Positions 24,859 through 34,032 of a DNA stretch of 64,000 nt are shown in pieces. The DNA is from Rhodopseudomonas sp. P2A-2r (lineage in GTDB: Bacteria; Pseudomonadota; Alphaproteobacteria; Rhizobiales; Xanthobacteraceae). Within the stretch, counting starts at the first letter, position 1. Every line of letters begins with the position of its first letter. Where the stretch lies: positions 1,644,001 through 1,708,000 of the forward strand of contig NZ_CP110389.1 in assembly GCF_026015985.1 (NCBI RefSeq). The letters are read 5' to 3'. The translations under genes and the position numbers were made by a program. A model generated the notes under the pieces. The model was not told the DNA's origin. It searched no databases and saw only the letters and a program-made list of their open reading frames with translations.

Positions 24859-26481
24859 ATGATTCGCCTAGACAACATTTCCAAGCAGAACGGCCACCAG
24901 ATCCTGTTCATCGAGGCCTCGGCCGCGCTCAACAGGGGCGAGAAGATCGGCCTGGTCGGCCCCAACGGCTCCGGCAAGACAACGTTGTTCCGCATGATCA
25001 CCGGCCAGGAACCGCCTGACGAAGGCCAGGTCTCTGCCGATCGCGGCATCACCATCGGCTATTTCAGCCAGGACGTCGGCGAAATGTTCGGCCGCAGCGC
25101 GGTGGTCGAGGTGATGGACGGCGCCGGCCCGGTCAGCGTGGTGGCCGCCGAGCTGAAGGAACTCGAACACGCGCTGGGCGATCCCGATCAGGCGGACCAG
25201 ATGGAGCAGATCCTCGAACGCTACGGCGAGGTGCAGGCGCGCTTCGAGGAACTCGAAGGCTACGCGCTGGAAGGCCGGGCCCGTGAAGTGCTGTCCGGCC
25301 TCAGCTTCAGCCAGGAGATGATGGATGGCGACGTCGGCGCGCTGTCCGGCGGCTGGAAGATGCGCGTGGCGCTGGCCCGCATTCTTCTGATGCGTCCGGA
25401 CGTGATGCTACTCGACGAACCCTCCAACCATCTCGATCTGGAAAGCCTGATCTGGCTGGAAGCCTTCCTCAAGGGCTATGATGGCGCGCTGCTGATGACC
25501 TCGCATGACCGCGAGTTCATGAACCGCATCATCACCAAGGTGGTGGAGATCGACGGTGGCTCGCTGACTACCTATGGCGGCGACTACGAATTCTACGAGG
25601 CGCAGCGCGCGCTCAGCGAGAAGCAGCAGCAGGCGCAGTTCGAGCGCCAGCAGGCCATGCTGTCGAAAGAGATCAAATTCATTGAGCGCTTCAAGGCGCG
25701 CGCCTCGCATGCCGCGCAGGTGCAGAGCCGGGTGAAGAAGCTCGACAAGATCGAACGCGTCGAGCCGCCGAAGCGGCGCCAGGCGGTGTCGTTCGACTTC
25801 CTGCCGGCGCCGCGCTCGGGCGACGACGTGGTCAGCCTGAAGGGTGTCGACAAGGGCTATGGCAGCCGGACGATCTATCAGGGCCTCGATTTCATGGTCG
25901 CGCGAAAAGAGCGCTGGGCGGTGATGGGCATCAACGGCGCCGGCAAGTCGACCTTGCTGAAGCTGGTTACCGGCTCCACGAAGCCCGACAACGGTACGGT
26001 GGCGCTCGGCGGCAGCGTCAAGATGGGCTACTTCGCGCAGCACGCTATGGACCTGCTCGACGGCGAGCGCACCGTGTTCCAGAATCTCGAAGATTCCTTC
26101 CCGCAGGCCGGGCAGGGGTCCTTGCGGGCGCTGGCCGGCTGCTTCGGATTTTCCGGCGACGACGTCGAGAAGCGCTGCCGTGTGCTGTCGGGCGGCGAGA
26201 AGGCGCGGCTGGTGATGGCCAAGATGCTGTTCGATCCGCCGAATTTCCTGGTGCTCGACGAGCCGACCAACCATCTGGATATGGCGACCAAGGAAATGCT
26301 GATCGCCGCGCTGTCGCAATATGAAGGCACCATGCTGTTCGTGTCGCATGACCGGCATTTTCTCGCCGCGCTGTCGAACCGGGTGCTGGAGCTGACGCCC
26401 GACGGCATCCATCAATATGGCGGCGGCTACACTGAATATGTCGCCCGCACCGGCCAGGAAGCGCCCGGCCTGCGCAGCTGA
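24859..26481 (+). CDS. ABC-F family ATP-binding protein
   Basis: A 540-residue cytoplasmic protein with two ABC ATPase domains and no membrane part. Domain 1 has Walker A GPNGSGKTT, signature LSGGW and Walker B VMLLDEPSNHLDLE; domain 2 has GINGAGKST, LSGGE and FLVLDEPTNHLDMAT. The linker between them is helical and charged (YEAQRALSEKQQQAQFERQQ), as in ABC-F factors that enter the ribosomal E site. Length fits the YbiT/Uup/EttA-type group; there is no long C-terminal coiled coil, so Uup proper is less likely. Probable role in translation rather than transport. Confidence 0.9.
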   Translation: MIRLDNISKQNGHQILFIEASAALNRGEKIGLVGPNGSGKTTLFRMITGQEPPDEGQVSADRGITIGYFSQDVGEMFGRSAVVEVMDGAGPVSVVAAELKELEHALGDPDQADQMEQILERYGEVQARFEELEGYALEGRAREVLSGLSFSQEMMDGDVGALSGGWKMRVALARILLMRPDVMLLDEPSNHLDLESLIWLEAFLKGYDGALLMTSHDREFMNRIITKVVEIDGGSLTTYGGDYEFYEAQRALSEKQQQAQFERQQAMLSKEIKFIERFKARASHAAQVQSRVKKLDKIERVEPPKRRQAVSFDFLPAPRSGDDVVSLKGVDKGYGSRTIYQGLDFMVARKERWAVMGINGAGKSTLLKLVTGSTKPDNGTVALGGSVKMGYFAQHAMDLLDGERTVFQNLEDSFPQAGQGSLRALAGCFGFSGDDVEKRCRVLSGGEKARLVMAKMLFDPPNFLVLDEPTNHLDMATKEMLIAALSQYEGTMLFVSHDRHFLAALSNRVLELTPDGIHQYGGGYTEYVARTGQEAPGLRS

Positions 26482-26623
26482 GCCGGACGGACCGGTTGCC
26501 GGCTTGATCGCGGACGGGATTTCTCCCTAAAAGGGGTTGCGCCGAACCCGCATGGATCAACTTGCGCGGTTCCGACAGGCCGTCCCGATCCGGGATCTGC
26601 CGCGGATGGAAACGTCAACGATC

Positions 26624-27858
26624 ATGCGCTTCAGCTTCATTCACGCCGCCGACCTGCACATCGACAGTCCGCTGGCCGGCCTCGGCCTCAAGGACAGAGC
26701 GGTGGCCGAGCGCTTCGCCCATGCCGGCCGCCGGGCGGTGGAAGCGCTGGTCAGCGAAGCCATCGACAGCAAGGCGGCGTTCCTGATCATCGCCGGCGAC
26801 GTGTTCGACGGCGACTGGCGCGACGTCAGCACCGGGTTGTTCTTTGTCCGCGCCATCGGTGCACTGCACCGCGCCGGCATCCCGACTGTCATCGTCAAGG
26901 GCAACCACGATTTCGAAAGCGGCATGTCGCGCTCGCTGCCCTATCCCGACTCCGTAAAATTCTTCTCGTCGCGCAAGGCGGAGACCATCGCGCTCGATGC
27001 TCACCGCGTCGCCTTGCATGGCCGCAGCTTTCCCACCCGGCTTGTGCTGGACAATTTCGTCGACCCTATCCGGCTCGCCGCGAGGGCTGGCTCAATATCG
27101 GCGTGCTGCACACTTCGTTGGACGGAACGCGCGGCCATGACGGTTACGCGCCGTGCACCGTCGATGACCTGCGCCGGTTCGGCTATGACTACTGGGCGCT
27201 GGGCCATGTCCATGCCGCGGAGATCGTGAGCAGGGATCCCTGGGTTGTCTATCCCGGCAACCTGCAGGGCCGCAGCATTCGCGAGACCGGCCCGAAAGGC
27301 GCGATGCGTGTCACCGTCGAGGACGGCCGCATCGTCGCCGTGGAGCCGCTGGTGTTCGACGGCGCGCGCTGGGCGCATGAATCCATCGATGTGTCCGGTC
27401 TCGCGCAGGAAAGCGACGTCACCGACCGCATCGGCGCGATGCTCGGCGAGCTGCACGGTCGCAGCGAAGGGCGCCCGCTGGCCGTGCGGCTCACGCTGGC
27501 GGGCATCACGACGATGCACAACCAGCTGGTGGCGCGGCGCGAGTTCCTGCTCGACGAGGCGCGTGCCATCGGTTTCCGCATTGCCGGGGATTGCTGGGTC
27601 GAGCAGGTCAAGCTGGCGACGTCGATGCCGCCCCGCATGGCGACGCCGTTGTCGGCGGCAGACAGTCTCGGCGTCGAGGATCTCCTGAGCGCCGCAGCCG
27701 ACGATCCGGAATTTGCTGCGGCGCTGGCCGAGTTGATGAAGACGGTCTCCGACAAGCTGCCGCGCGACCTGCGCGACGACCCGGCAAATCAATCCGAACT
27801 GCTGCAAAAGCTCGCGGCCGATGCGCGGGCCTACCTCACGGGGGAACTGGCGTCGTGA
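26624..27858 (+). CDS. Metallophosphoesterase, DNA-repair exonuclease type (SbcD/YhaO-like), frameshifted
   Basis: The product of about 411 residues is a Mre11/SbcD-type calcineurin-like nuclease. Start ATG 26624 opens MRFSFIHAADLHIDSPLAGL, giving the D-x-H metal motif; then GDVFDGDW, KGNHDFESG and, past the break, GLDYWALGHVHA-type motif (YDYWALGHVHAAEIV). The frame changes near 27064 in a short C run (VDPYPARREGWLNIGVLHTS expected); one lost base explains it. Its end overlaps the following SMC-like ATPase gene by 4 bases (GTGA), so the two proteins are almost certainly one complex, comparable to YhaO/YhaN or SbcD/SbcC. Confidence 0.85.
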
Positions 27859-30800
27859 GGATCGAACGGCTCACTCTGGAACGCTACGGCGCCTTAACCG
27901 ATCGCGCGCTGGCATTTCGTCCGGATGCATCGCTCCATGTGGTGCTCGGCGCCAACGAGGCCGGCAAGACGTCGGCGCTGTCGGCAATCACCGATCTACT
28001 GTTCGGCTTTGGCGGCCGGACGGACTACGATTTCAGGCACGACAGCAAGACGCTGCGGATCGGGGGCGACTTGCGCCATTCCGACGGGCGGACCCTGTCG
28101 GTGCGTCGCCGCAAGGGTAACAAGAACACGCTGGTGGACGGCAACGACCAGCCGCTGCCGGACGATTGCCTGGCGCCATTTCTCGACGGAGTGCTGCGTG
28201 ACACGTTCAGCCGCGAGTTTGGCCTGACCGCGCTGGCGTTGCGTCAGGGCGGTCACGATCTGCTCGCCGCCGGCGGCAGCCTGGCCGAGACGCTGGCCGC
28301 CGGATCGGCCGGCATGACCGCGCTGTCGCGGTTGCGCGAGCGGCTGAAGACGGAGGCCGACGAGCTGTTCACGCCGCGCAAGTCGGCGAGCAAGCCGTTC
28401 TATCTCGCGGCCGATCGTCTCGACGCTGCCGATAAGGCGTTGCGCGACGCCGTCGTCACCCGCGAGGCGCTGGAAGCCGCCGAGGCCGCGGTGCAGGAGG
28501 CACGGCAGTACCTTGCCGCGCTCACCGCCGATCATGCCGCAACCGGCCGTAACCTGGCGCGCCTGCAGCGAACGCAGCGCGTGCGCTCGAAACTGGCGCG
28601 GCTGCAGGCGCTCGGCGACGCGCTCACCGAACTTGCAGACTTGCCGATCGTGCCGGCAACGAAAGTGGAGTCGTGGCGCGCAGCGCTGACGGCGGATGCC
28701 GCGGTTGCCGGCGAGGTCGCAGCGCTCGATGCCGCCGCCGCCACGGATGCGAATACGATCGCGACGATGGCGGTGGATGACGGCCTGCTGTCGGCCGGCG
28801 CGGCGATCGACGCCCTGCGCGAACGGCTTGGCGCCGTGCGCAAGGCGATGGAGGACCTGCCGCGACGACGCGAGGCGCACCGCGCCGCGCAGGAAACGCT
28901 GAATGCTGCCGCGCATCGGCTTGGCCTGCCATCGCACACCGAGTTGCTGCACCGCCTGCCGACGGATGCCGCGCTGGCACTGGTGCGCGACCTGATCGAC
29001 CGCCTCCAGGGCGCCGAGCGATCGCAGCGCGACGCCGAAGAAAAGCGCGCACGAGCGCTGCACGAACTGCAAAGTTTCACGTCGGATGATGCAGTCGCGC
29101 ATAAGGTTACGGATCCGGAGCCGCTGCGGCAACGGCTTGAGGCGCTGGCGGATATCCCGACCCACGCCGACCGGCTGCACCGCGCCGCCGCCGCGTTGCA
29201 GATTGAACGCAAGAATGTCGCGACCGCCCATGCGGCGCTCGATCCGCCGGCTGGCGATCTCGACGGACTTGCTGCGCTGCCGATACCCGACCCCGCAGTG
29301 ATCGCTGCTCATGCGCAAGCCGCGGAGCTGGGCGACAAGGAGATCGGGCGCCTTGCCGATCTGGTCGACAGTACGACTGATGTGATCGAGGCTGCGGAGA
29401 TCGACCTGGCGCGGTTGTCGAACGATGGCGCGGTATCCACCCGCGCCGATCTGCAAGACGCGCGGCAGGACCGCGATGTCCGGCTGCAGCACTTGCGTGG
29501 TGCGCTCGATGGCGAAGCCGCCGTGCGCAACGCTCGGTTGGCGGACCTCGAATCCGCGACGAAGGCCATCGACATCATTACCGACCGGCTGCTGACCGAC
29601 ACCGAACGCGCTGCGCGCCGCGAAGCGCTGCAGGAGCGATTGGAGCAGAGCCGCCGCGAGCATGATCGCATCAAAGCCGCACGCGACGGTCTGAGGGCGC
29701 GCCGCATCGAGGCCGAAGCCGCGTGGCGGAGTATCTGGACGGCGTCGGGCATTATCCCGCGCTCCCCGGCGGACATGGCGCGCTGGCAAGAGCGAGTCAG
29801 CGAGATCGTGCGTCGGCAGACTGCGCTGGATGTGCAGCAGGCGGATTTCGATGCGTTATCCGAGAGCCAGGCGGCCAAAAAGGCCGGTGTGATGGTATTG
29901 CTGGAAAGCATGGGGCGCACGCCACAGCATGCGCTTCCCGCGGAGATCCTGTTTCGCGAGGCAAAAAGCCGGCTTGATGAATTGCAGAAGGGCTGGGCCG
30001 ACGCCCGGGAGCGTGCCGTCGCGAGGCAGCGTGCTGAGCGTGATCTCGCCGAGGCAGACGCAGCGCTTGCGCGGGCGACGCAGGCGCGTGGCGAACTGGC
30101 TGGGCTCTGGCCGGCGGCGCTGAAGCCGATCGGCGGCCTCGCGGCGTCAGCCTCGCCCGCCGAAGCGGAAGCGGCACTCATCGTCTGGCAGTCGGTGGCC
30201 GTGCCGAAGTTGAACTGGGAGAGTGAAGGTCACCGTGTCGCGAGCATCGAGGCCGACCTTGCGGCGTTCGATCGCGACGTCGCGGATGTGATGCGGCGGG
30301 TGGCGCCAGACCTGAACGGGGCAGATCCGCAGCAGGTCCTTGCCGGTCTCGCGGACCGCCTGTCGAAGATGCGCATGGCCGCCGATGCCTGCCAGCGGCT
30401 GCGCGACGCCGGCGTGAAGCGCGGCGACAGCCGCGCCGCACTGCTGCTGAAACGCAGCTCCATCGAGACCGTGCTGCGCGACGCCTGTACGGCGCTCGGC
30501 GCGGCCGACGCGGCGATGCTCGTCGTGCCGCTCGACCGTCTGACGATGCGCCATGCGCTGGAGACGGAGCGTGAGGCGCTGCGACGAGATCTGCTGGAGG
30601 TCGCCGATGGCCTCGATGAAGACGCGCTGCGCGCCGAGCAGGCCGGGCTCGATGTCGATCTTCTGCCTGGCGACATCGACCGCGAAACCATGCGGCTGGA
30701 GCAATTGCTCGACCAGATGAAGGCCGTCTCGGCGCAACTGCATCAGCGCGAACGCGAGACCGAGGTGTTGATCAGGGGCCGAGACGCCGCTTCGGCCGCC

Positions 30801-31331
30801 GCCGAGCGGGCCGAAGCCGGCGCCGAGCTTGTGGCGATCTCCGAACGCTGGCTGCTGCGCAGCGCGGCGGCGCGGCTGGCGGCAATCGCCATCGAGCGGC
30901 ACCGGGCATTGGTGCAGGATCCGCTGATCGCGCGGGCGAGCGAGTTGTTCGCGCTGGCGACCGGCGCGATGTTCGCGGGTCTTGGCGTCGACTACGGCAA
31001 TGACGACCAACCTGTCCTCGTCGCCGCCAGAACGGACAACGAGCGTGTGCCGGTCGCGGGTCTCAGCGAAGGCACGCGCGATCAGCTGTTCCTGGCGCTG
31101 CGCCTGGCCCTGCTGGAACGCCGGGCGGGCGAGGCCCTGCCGTTCATCGGAGACGACTTGCTCACCAGCTTCGACGAGACGCGGACCGCGGCGTCTTTGC
31201 AGCTACTGGCGAGCGTCGGCCGGCAGCGTCAGGTGATCATCTTCACACATCACCGGCACGTGGTCGAACTCGCCGAAGGGATGCCGGATCATCTGGTCGA
31301 TGTCGTGAGATTGGAGCAGATCGCCGGTTAG
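27855..31331 (+). CDS. SMC-like AAA ATPase, YhaN/SbcC type
   Basis: A 1158-residue protein starting at GTG 27855 (VRIERLTLERYGALTDRALA). The N-terminal half-ATPase contains Walker A GANEAGKTS and the family stretch DLLFGFGGRTDYDFRH. A very long helical, alanine- and arginine-rich middle (about residues 180-1000) is predicted coiled coil. The C-terminal half-ATPase has VAGLSEGTRDQLFLALRLAL (signature) and FIGDDLLTSFDETR (Walker B/D-loop). No zinc-hook CxxC is visible at the middle, unlike SbcC/Rad50, in agreement with YhaN. Translation is coupled to the nuclease gene. Expected role: DNA end processing or repair. Confidence 0.88.
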   Translation: MRIERLTLERYGALTDRALAFRPDASLHVVLGANEAGKTSALSAITDLLFGFGGRTDYDFRHDSKTLRIGGDLRHSDGRTLSVRRRKGNKNTLVDGNDQPLPDDCLAPFLDGVLRDTFSREFGLTALALRQGGHDLLAAGGSLAETLAAGSAGMTALSRLRERLKTEADELFTPRKSASKPFYLAADRLDAADKALRDAVVTREALEAAEAAVQEARQYLAALTADHAATGRNLARLQRTQRVRSKLARLQALGDALTELADLPIVPATKVESWRAALTADAAVAGEVAALDAAAATDANTIATMAVDDGLLSAGAAIDALRERLGAVRKAMEDLPRRREAHRAAQETLNAAAHRLGLPSHTELLHRLPTDAALALVRDLIDRLQGAERSQRDAEEKRARALHELQSFTSDDAVAHKVTDPEPLRQRLEALADIPTHADRLHRAAAALQIERKNVATAHAALDPPAGDLDGLAALPIPDPAVIAAHAQAAELGDKEIGRLADLVDSTTDVIEAAEIDLARLSNDGAVSTRADLQDARQDRDVRLQHLRGALDGEAAVRNARLADLESATKAIDIITDRLLTDTERAARREALQERLEQSRREHDRIKAARDGLRARRIEAEAAWRSIWTASGIIPRSPADMARWQERVSEIVRRQTALDVQQADFDALSESQAAKKAGVMVLLESMGRTPQHALPAEILFREAKSRLDELQKGWADARERAVARQRAERDLAEADAALARATQARGELAGLWPAALKPIGGLAASASPAEAEAALIVWQSVAVPKLNWESEGHRVASIEADLAAFDRDVADVMRRVAPDLNGADPQQVLAGLADRLSKMRMAADACQRLRDAGVKRGDSRAALLLKRSSIETVLRDACTALGAADAAMLVVPLDRLTMRHALETEREALRRDLLEVADGLDEDALRAEQAGLDVDLLPGDIDRETMRLEQLLDQMKAVSAQLHQRERETEVLIRGRDAASAAAERAEAGAELVAISERWLLRSAAARLAAIAIERHRALVQDPLIARASELFALATGAMFAGLGVDYGNDDQPVLVAARTDNERVPVAGLSEGTRDQLFLALRLALLERRAGEALPFIGDDLLTSFDETRTAASLQLLASVGRQRQVIIFTHHRHVVELAEGMPDHLVDVVRLEQIAG

Positions 31332-31789
31332 CTGACCGGCACCGGCTTTGGCTTGGCGGGAGCCGGCCTTGGTGCGGCGCGCCGTGGCGGCGGCGCCGGC
31401 GGCGCGATCGGCTGCAGCGTGACGATGACCGGGTTCGGCTTGTGATCCTGGGCGGCGCCGGTCGCGGCGTCGACGCCCATGCCGATGATGCCGCCGGCCA
31501 GAATATTGCCGGCAAAGCCCGCAGCGCCGCTGCCGGGCACTTCCTTGGTCAGCGGGATGATCTGTGGCTCGAAGCCTTGCTTGCTCACCGTTACGGTGAT
31601 GTCGGCATTGCGATTGGCCTGAACCACGCAGGGCGTGACGCAGGAGGTCGGGATATCGAGCCCCGCCACGTCGGCCTGCGCGCCGGATGGCGTCGTCGAG
31701 ATCGAAATGTTTTCGGTCGTTCCGCGCGTGACGGACGCGCAGCCCGCCAGCAGCAAGGCGGCGGCAGCCGCGATCCCCAGATTTCGCAT
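31328..31789 (-). CDS. Hypothetical lipoprotein with PEGA-like features
   Basis: A 153-residue lipoprotein. Start ATG 31789 follows GGAAAGG. The signal ends in a lipobox LLAGC (Cys at residue 18), so it is lipid-anchored. The mature part NISISTTPSGAQADVAGLDI then CVTPCVVQANRNADITVTVS resembles a PEGA-type surface beta domain with a disulfide candidate, and a glycine-rich segment (GFAGNILAGGIIGMGVDAAT) could insert in a membrane. The C-terminus is Pro/Ala-rich (APPAPPPRRAAPRPAPAKPK). The stop overlaps the end of the convergent ATPase gene by 4 bp. Confidence 0.78.
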   Translation of the reverse strand: MRNLGIAAAAALLLAGCASVTRGTTENISISTTPSGAQADVAGLDIPTSCVTPCVVQANRNADITVTVSKQGFEPQIIPLTKEVPGSGAAGFAGNILAGGIIGMGVDAATGAAQDHKPNPVIVTLQPIAPPAPPPRRAAPRPAPAKPKPVPVS

Positions 31790-32092
31790 TTGCGCCTTTC
31801 CCGGTCCCGGCGGCACCGAAGCGCAACCGCTGAGACGGATCAAGCTGCGCGGGGGCCCGTGAGACGGACGGTCAAGCGATAATGATCCGGCCAAAGGGGT
31901 GGGACCGTCGACGCGCAAAAAACGACGGTCCCGTGCCGTGCAATTAAAATCGGGGTGGAAAGCGACTTCGCACCCGTTCTGCCCGACAGCCGAACCGTAT
32001 CGGTTCGGTCACCCGCTGCAACGCAAACCGCCGCTTAACCTAACCAATCAACCTTACCGTGCACGGCGACCGTTCAGCGGCAAGCCCGGGCG
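31790..32092. other. Intergenic region with a short hairpin
   Basis: No gene is seen. CCGAACCG-TAT-CGGTTCGG (31990-32008) is a perfect 8-bp hairpin lying downstream of the DUF6455 gene and upstream of the lipoprotein gene; it may be a terminator for the former. Confidence 0.45.
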
Positions 32093-32500
32093 TCAGCGTA
32101 ATGTGCGTGCCAGATCGTTGATGGTGTCGGCATTGTTGCAATAGGATTCGTAGTGGTCGGCGACCGCGTTGGCGGCGAGGTCCTTGCCGCAAGCGATCTT
32201 GTGCTGACACAGCGAACACGCCCGTTCCATTTCCTGACGCTGCGGGGGCTGGATTTTCGCGATGGATTCCTCGGTAAAGCCAAGTGCACGCAGCATTTTC
32301 GGCATCTCGTCGGCGGCGTGCGGGCCGCGGTGGACCAGCGCGTCGAGCTCGCGCGGCGCCAGGCCGAGCTCGCTGGCGATGCGGGCGAACTCGGCGGCGT
32401 CGAGCTGGCTCATCTCGCCGATGCCGCGGCGACGTTGCAGCCAATCGGTCAGGCGCTCGATCAGGGTTCGGGACACCGGGGGCTGGACGTGCGCGGTCAT
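32093..32500 (-). CDS. DUF6455 family protein
   Basis: A 135-residue soluble protein from ATG 32500. The N-half is a helical domain (DWLQRRRGIGEMSQLDAAEF; ELGLAPRELDALVHRGPHAA) and the C-half carries four cysteines in CSLCQHKIACGKDL and YESYCNNADTIN, the hallmark of the DUF6455 group and a likely metal or Fe-S site. Function is not known. A longer frame upstream to 32557 exists but lacks family likeness. Divergent from the 32715 gene. Confidence 0.75.
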   Translation of the reverse strand: MTAHVQPPVSRTLIERLTDWLQRRRGIGEMSQLDAAEFARIASELGLAPRELDALVHRGPHAADEMPKMLRALGFTEESIAKIQPPQRQEMERACSLCQHKIACGKDLAANAVADHYESYCNNADTINDLARTLR

Positions 32501-32714
32501 GGCATTCTCCAAGGGTGAATTTTCCGCCAGCATCCGCTCGGGTACAGCCCCAGGCATTGCGGTGGATCAATCAGCCGAATGCGCCGTTAACGCTCCAAGG
32601 ATTTACGGCGTCCCGGCGCATCGCCGGGGGCGCCCCGGGCTGGCACTGCCGACGTCGCTGCCTACATTTGAGAAGCGAGTAGTTCCGTCGCCGGCCGGCG
32701 TCAGGAGGCGTGTG

Positions 32715-33113
32715 ATGAGTGCGAAGCGTCTGATTTCTGGAGTTCTGGTTGCGGCGTCGCTCGGCGCGTTGTTGCTCGGCGGTAGCGCCGTGCGCGCTGA
32801 CAATTACCGTCCCGATGAGTTCTTCCGCCTCGACCTCAATCGCGCCGCGCTGTCGCCGAAGCCGCTCGGGCCGCCGGCGCAGTTCGAGGCGGTACCGGTG
32901 GAAGCCAGGGCCGATCCGGCCCCTGTGGCCGCCGCGGCCACTCCCGCAACGCAGGCGGCCCGCGCGCCTGTGGCGAAGCCACAGGTCGGCCCGCGCCGTA
33001 AACTGGCCCGGTCGCGCGGCAATCCGCTCGACGCCCAGGCCTCGGACACCCGCATCCAGGTATGGCCGTGTCGCTCCGGCGGCATCTGCAACTGGTCGAA
33101 CCCGACGCGCTAA
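32715..33113 (+). CDS. Hypothetical secreted protein
   Basis: A 132-residue protein with a good ribosome-binding site (CAGGAGGCG) before ATG 32715 and a signal peptide (SAKRLISGVLVAASLGALLL, cleaved near ADN). The mature part starts YRPDEFFRLDLNRAALSPKP, then is rich in Ala, Pro and Val and becomes basic (PRRKLARSRGNPL), ending with two cysteines in VWPCRSGGICNWSNP. It is probably periplasmic. I do not recognise the family. Confidence 0.68.
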   Translation: MSAKRLISGVLVAASLGALLLGGSAVRADNYRPDEFFRLDLNRAALSPKPLGPPAQFEAVPVEARADPAPVAAAATPATQAARAPVAKPQVGPRRKLARSRGNPLDAQASDTRIQVWPCRSGGICNWSNPTR

Positions 33114-33128
33114 AGCCGCGCCGCCGCG

Positions 33129-33947
33129 TCAGGCGCGGTTCAGTGCCGCCTGATCCTGCAGCGAGAAGACCGGTCCATCGTAGAGGAACGAGCACTGGTG
33201 AATGACGATATGTCCGTCATCCACCGTCACGTGGGCGTAGTCCGGCGGCTCGTGCGATCCCGGGATGTGATTGGCGGTCTCCAGATCGAATGCGACCTGA
33301 TGCGCCAGAGCGCGCTGGATATGAAACGGGATGCCGCGCCAGACTCCTGCGATCGGCCGGTGCAGGTGGCCCATGAACAGGTAGTCTGGCTTGCGGGTGC
33401 GCGCGATGACGTCCCATTCAGCCTCGGGATTGGCCAGCCGGATCGTGTCCATGTAACGCAGGCCGCTGTCGAACGGCGGATGGTGCTGGAACAGCAGCAA
33501 CGGCCGGTCCTCCGGCGCGGACGCCAGCGCATTTTCAAGAAACGCCAGCCGCGCCTCGCACAGCAGGCCCTCATGGTTGGGTGCCGCCTCGTTCAGGGTG
33601 TCGAGCGTGACCACCGTCGCGGCGTCGAACACCTGCATGGATTGCACGAAGCCGTCGGCATCGCGGGCCACGCCCGGGAAGTGACGGCCGAAGGCATCGC
33701 GCTTGTCGTGATTGCCCATCAGCAGGATGGTCGGCGCCACCAGATGGCTGAGCTCTGCGGCGAGATTTTCATAGGCTGGATCCTCGCCCCAATGGGCGAG
33801 GTCGCCGGTGACGATGACGAAGGCGATATCCGGATGATCGCGGTTGATCCGCTCGATCGCCGCGGCGAGCCGCTCGGCCGGATCAAGCCCATAGATATTG
33901 CGGCCACGCGCGACGAAATGGGTGTCGGTCAGAATAACGAATTTCAT
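33129..33947 (-). CDS. Metallophosphodiesterase (CpdA/GpdQ-like) next to Ugp transporter
   Basis: A 272-residue calcineurin-like phosphoesterase of the cyclic-nucleotide/glycerophosphodiesterase (CpdA/GpdQ) branch. The dinuclear metal motifs are all present: VILTDTHFVARG, IVTGDLAHWG, LLMGNHDKRD, FQHHPP and FMGHLHRP. Start ATG 33947 puts the first motif at the N-terminus as in GpdQ. It lies 85 bp downstream of the solute-binding protein gene of a Ugp-type transporter, same strand. In E. coli the ugp operon ends in a different glycerophosphodiesterase (UgpQ), so this enzyme may fill that role. Confidence 0.87.
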   Translation of the reverse strand: MKFVILTDTHFVARGRNIYGLDPAERLAAAIERINRDHPDIAFVIVTGDLAHWGEDPAYENLAAELSHLVAPTILLMGNHDKRDAFGRHFPGVARDADGFVQSMQVFDAATVVTLDTLNEAAPNHEGLLCEARLAFLENALASAPEDRPLLLFQHHPPFDSGLRYMDTIRLANPEAEWDVIARTRKPDYLFMGHLHRPIAGVWRGIPFHIQRALAHQVAFDLETANHIPGSHEPPDYAHVTVDDGHIVIHQCSFLYDGPVFSLQDQAALNRA

Positions 33948-34032
33948 CGCAGCATGGTCCCTTGAAGGCTGTTCGCGGAGCGCTCGTGGCGCTCCGCTGT
34001 TTGACGAACGGATGGTTGAGAGATTGCCGAGG

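Noticed and set aside
27996..29789. 597-residue leftward frame
   Set aside because: It is the complement of the SMC-like ATPase coding region; the composition (Arg, Gln, Gly rich) is that of a shadow frame.
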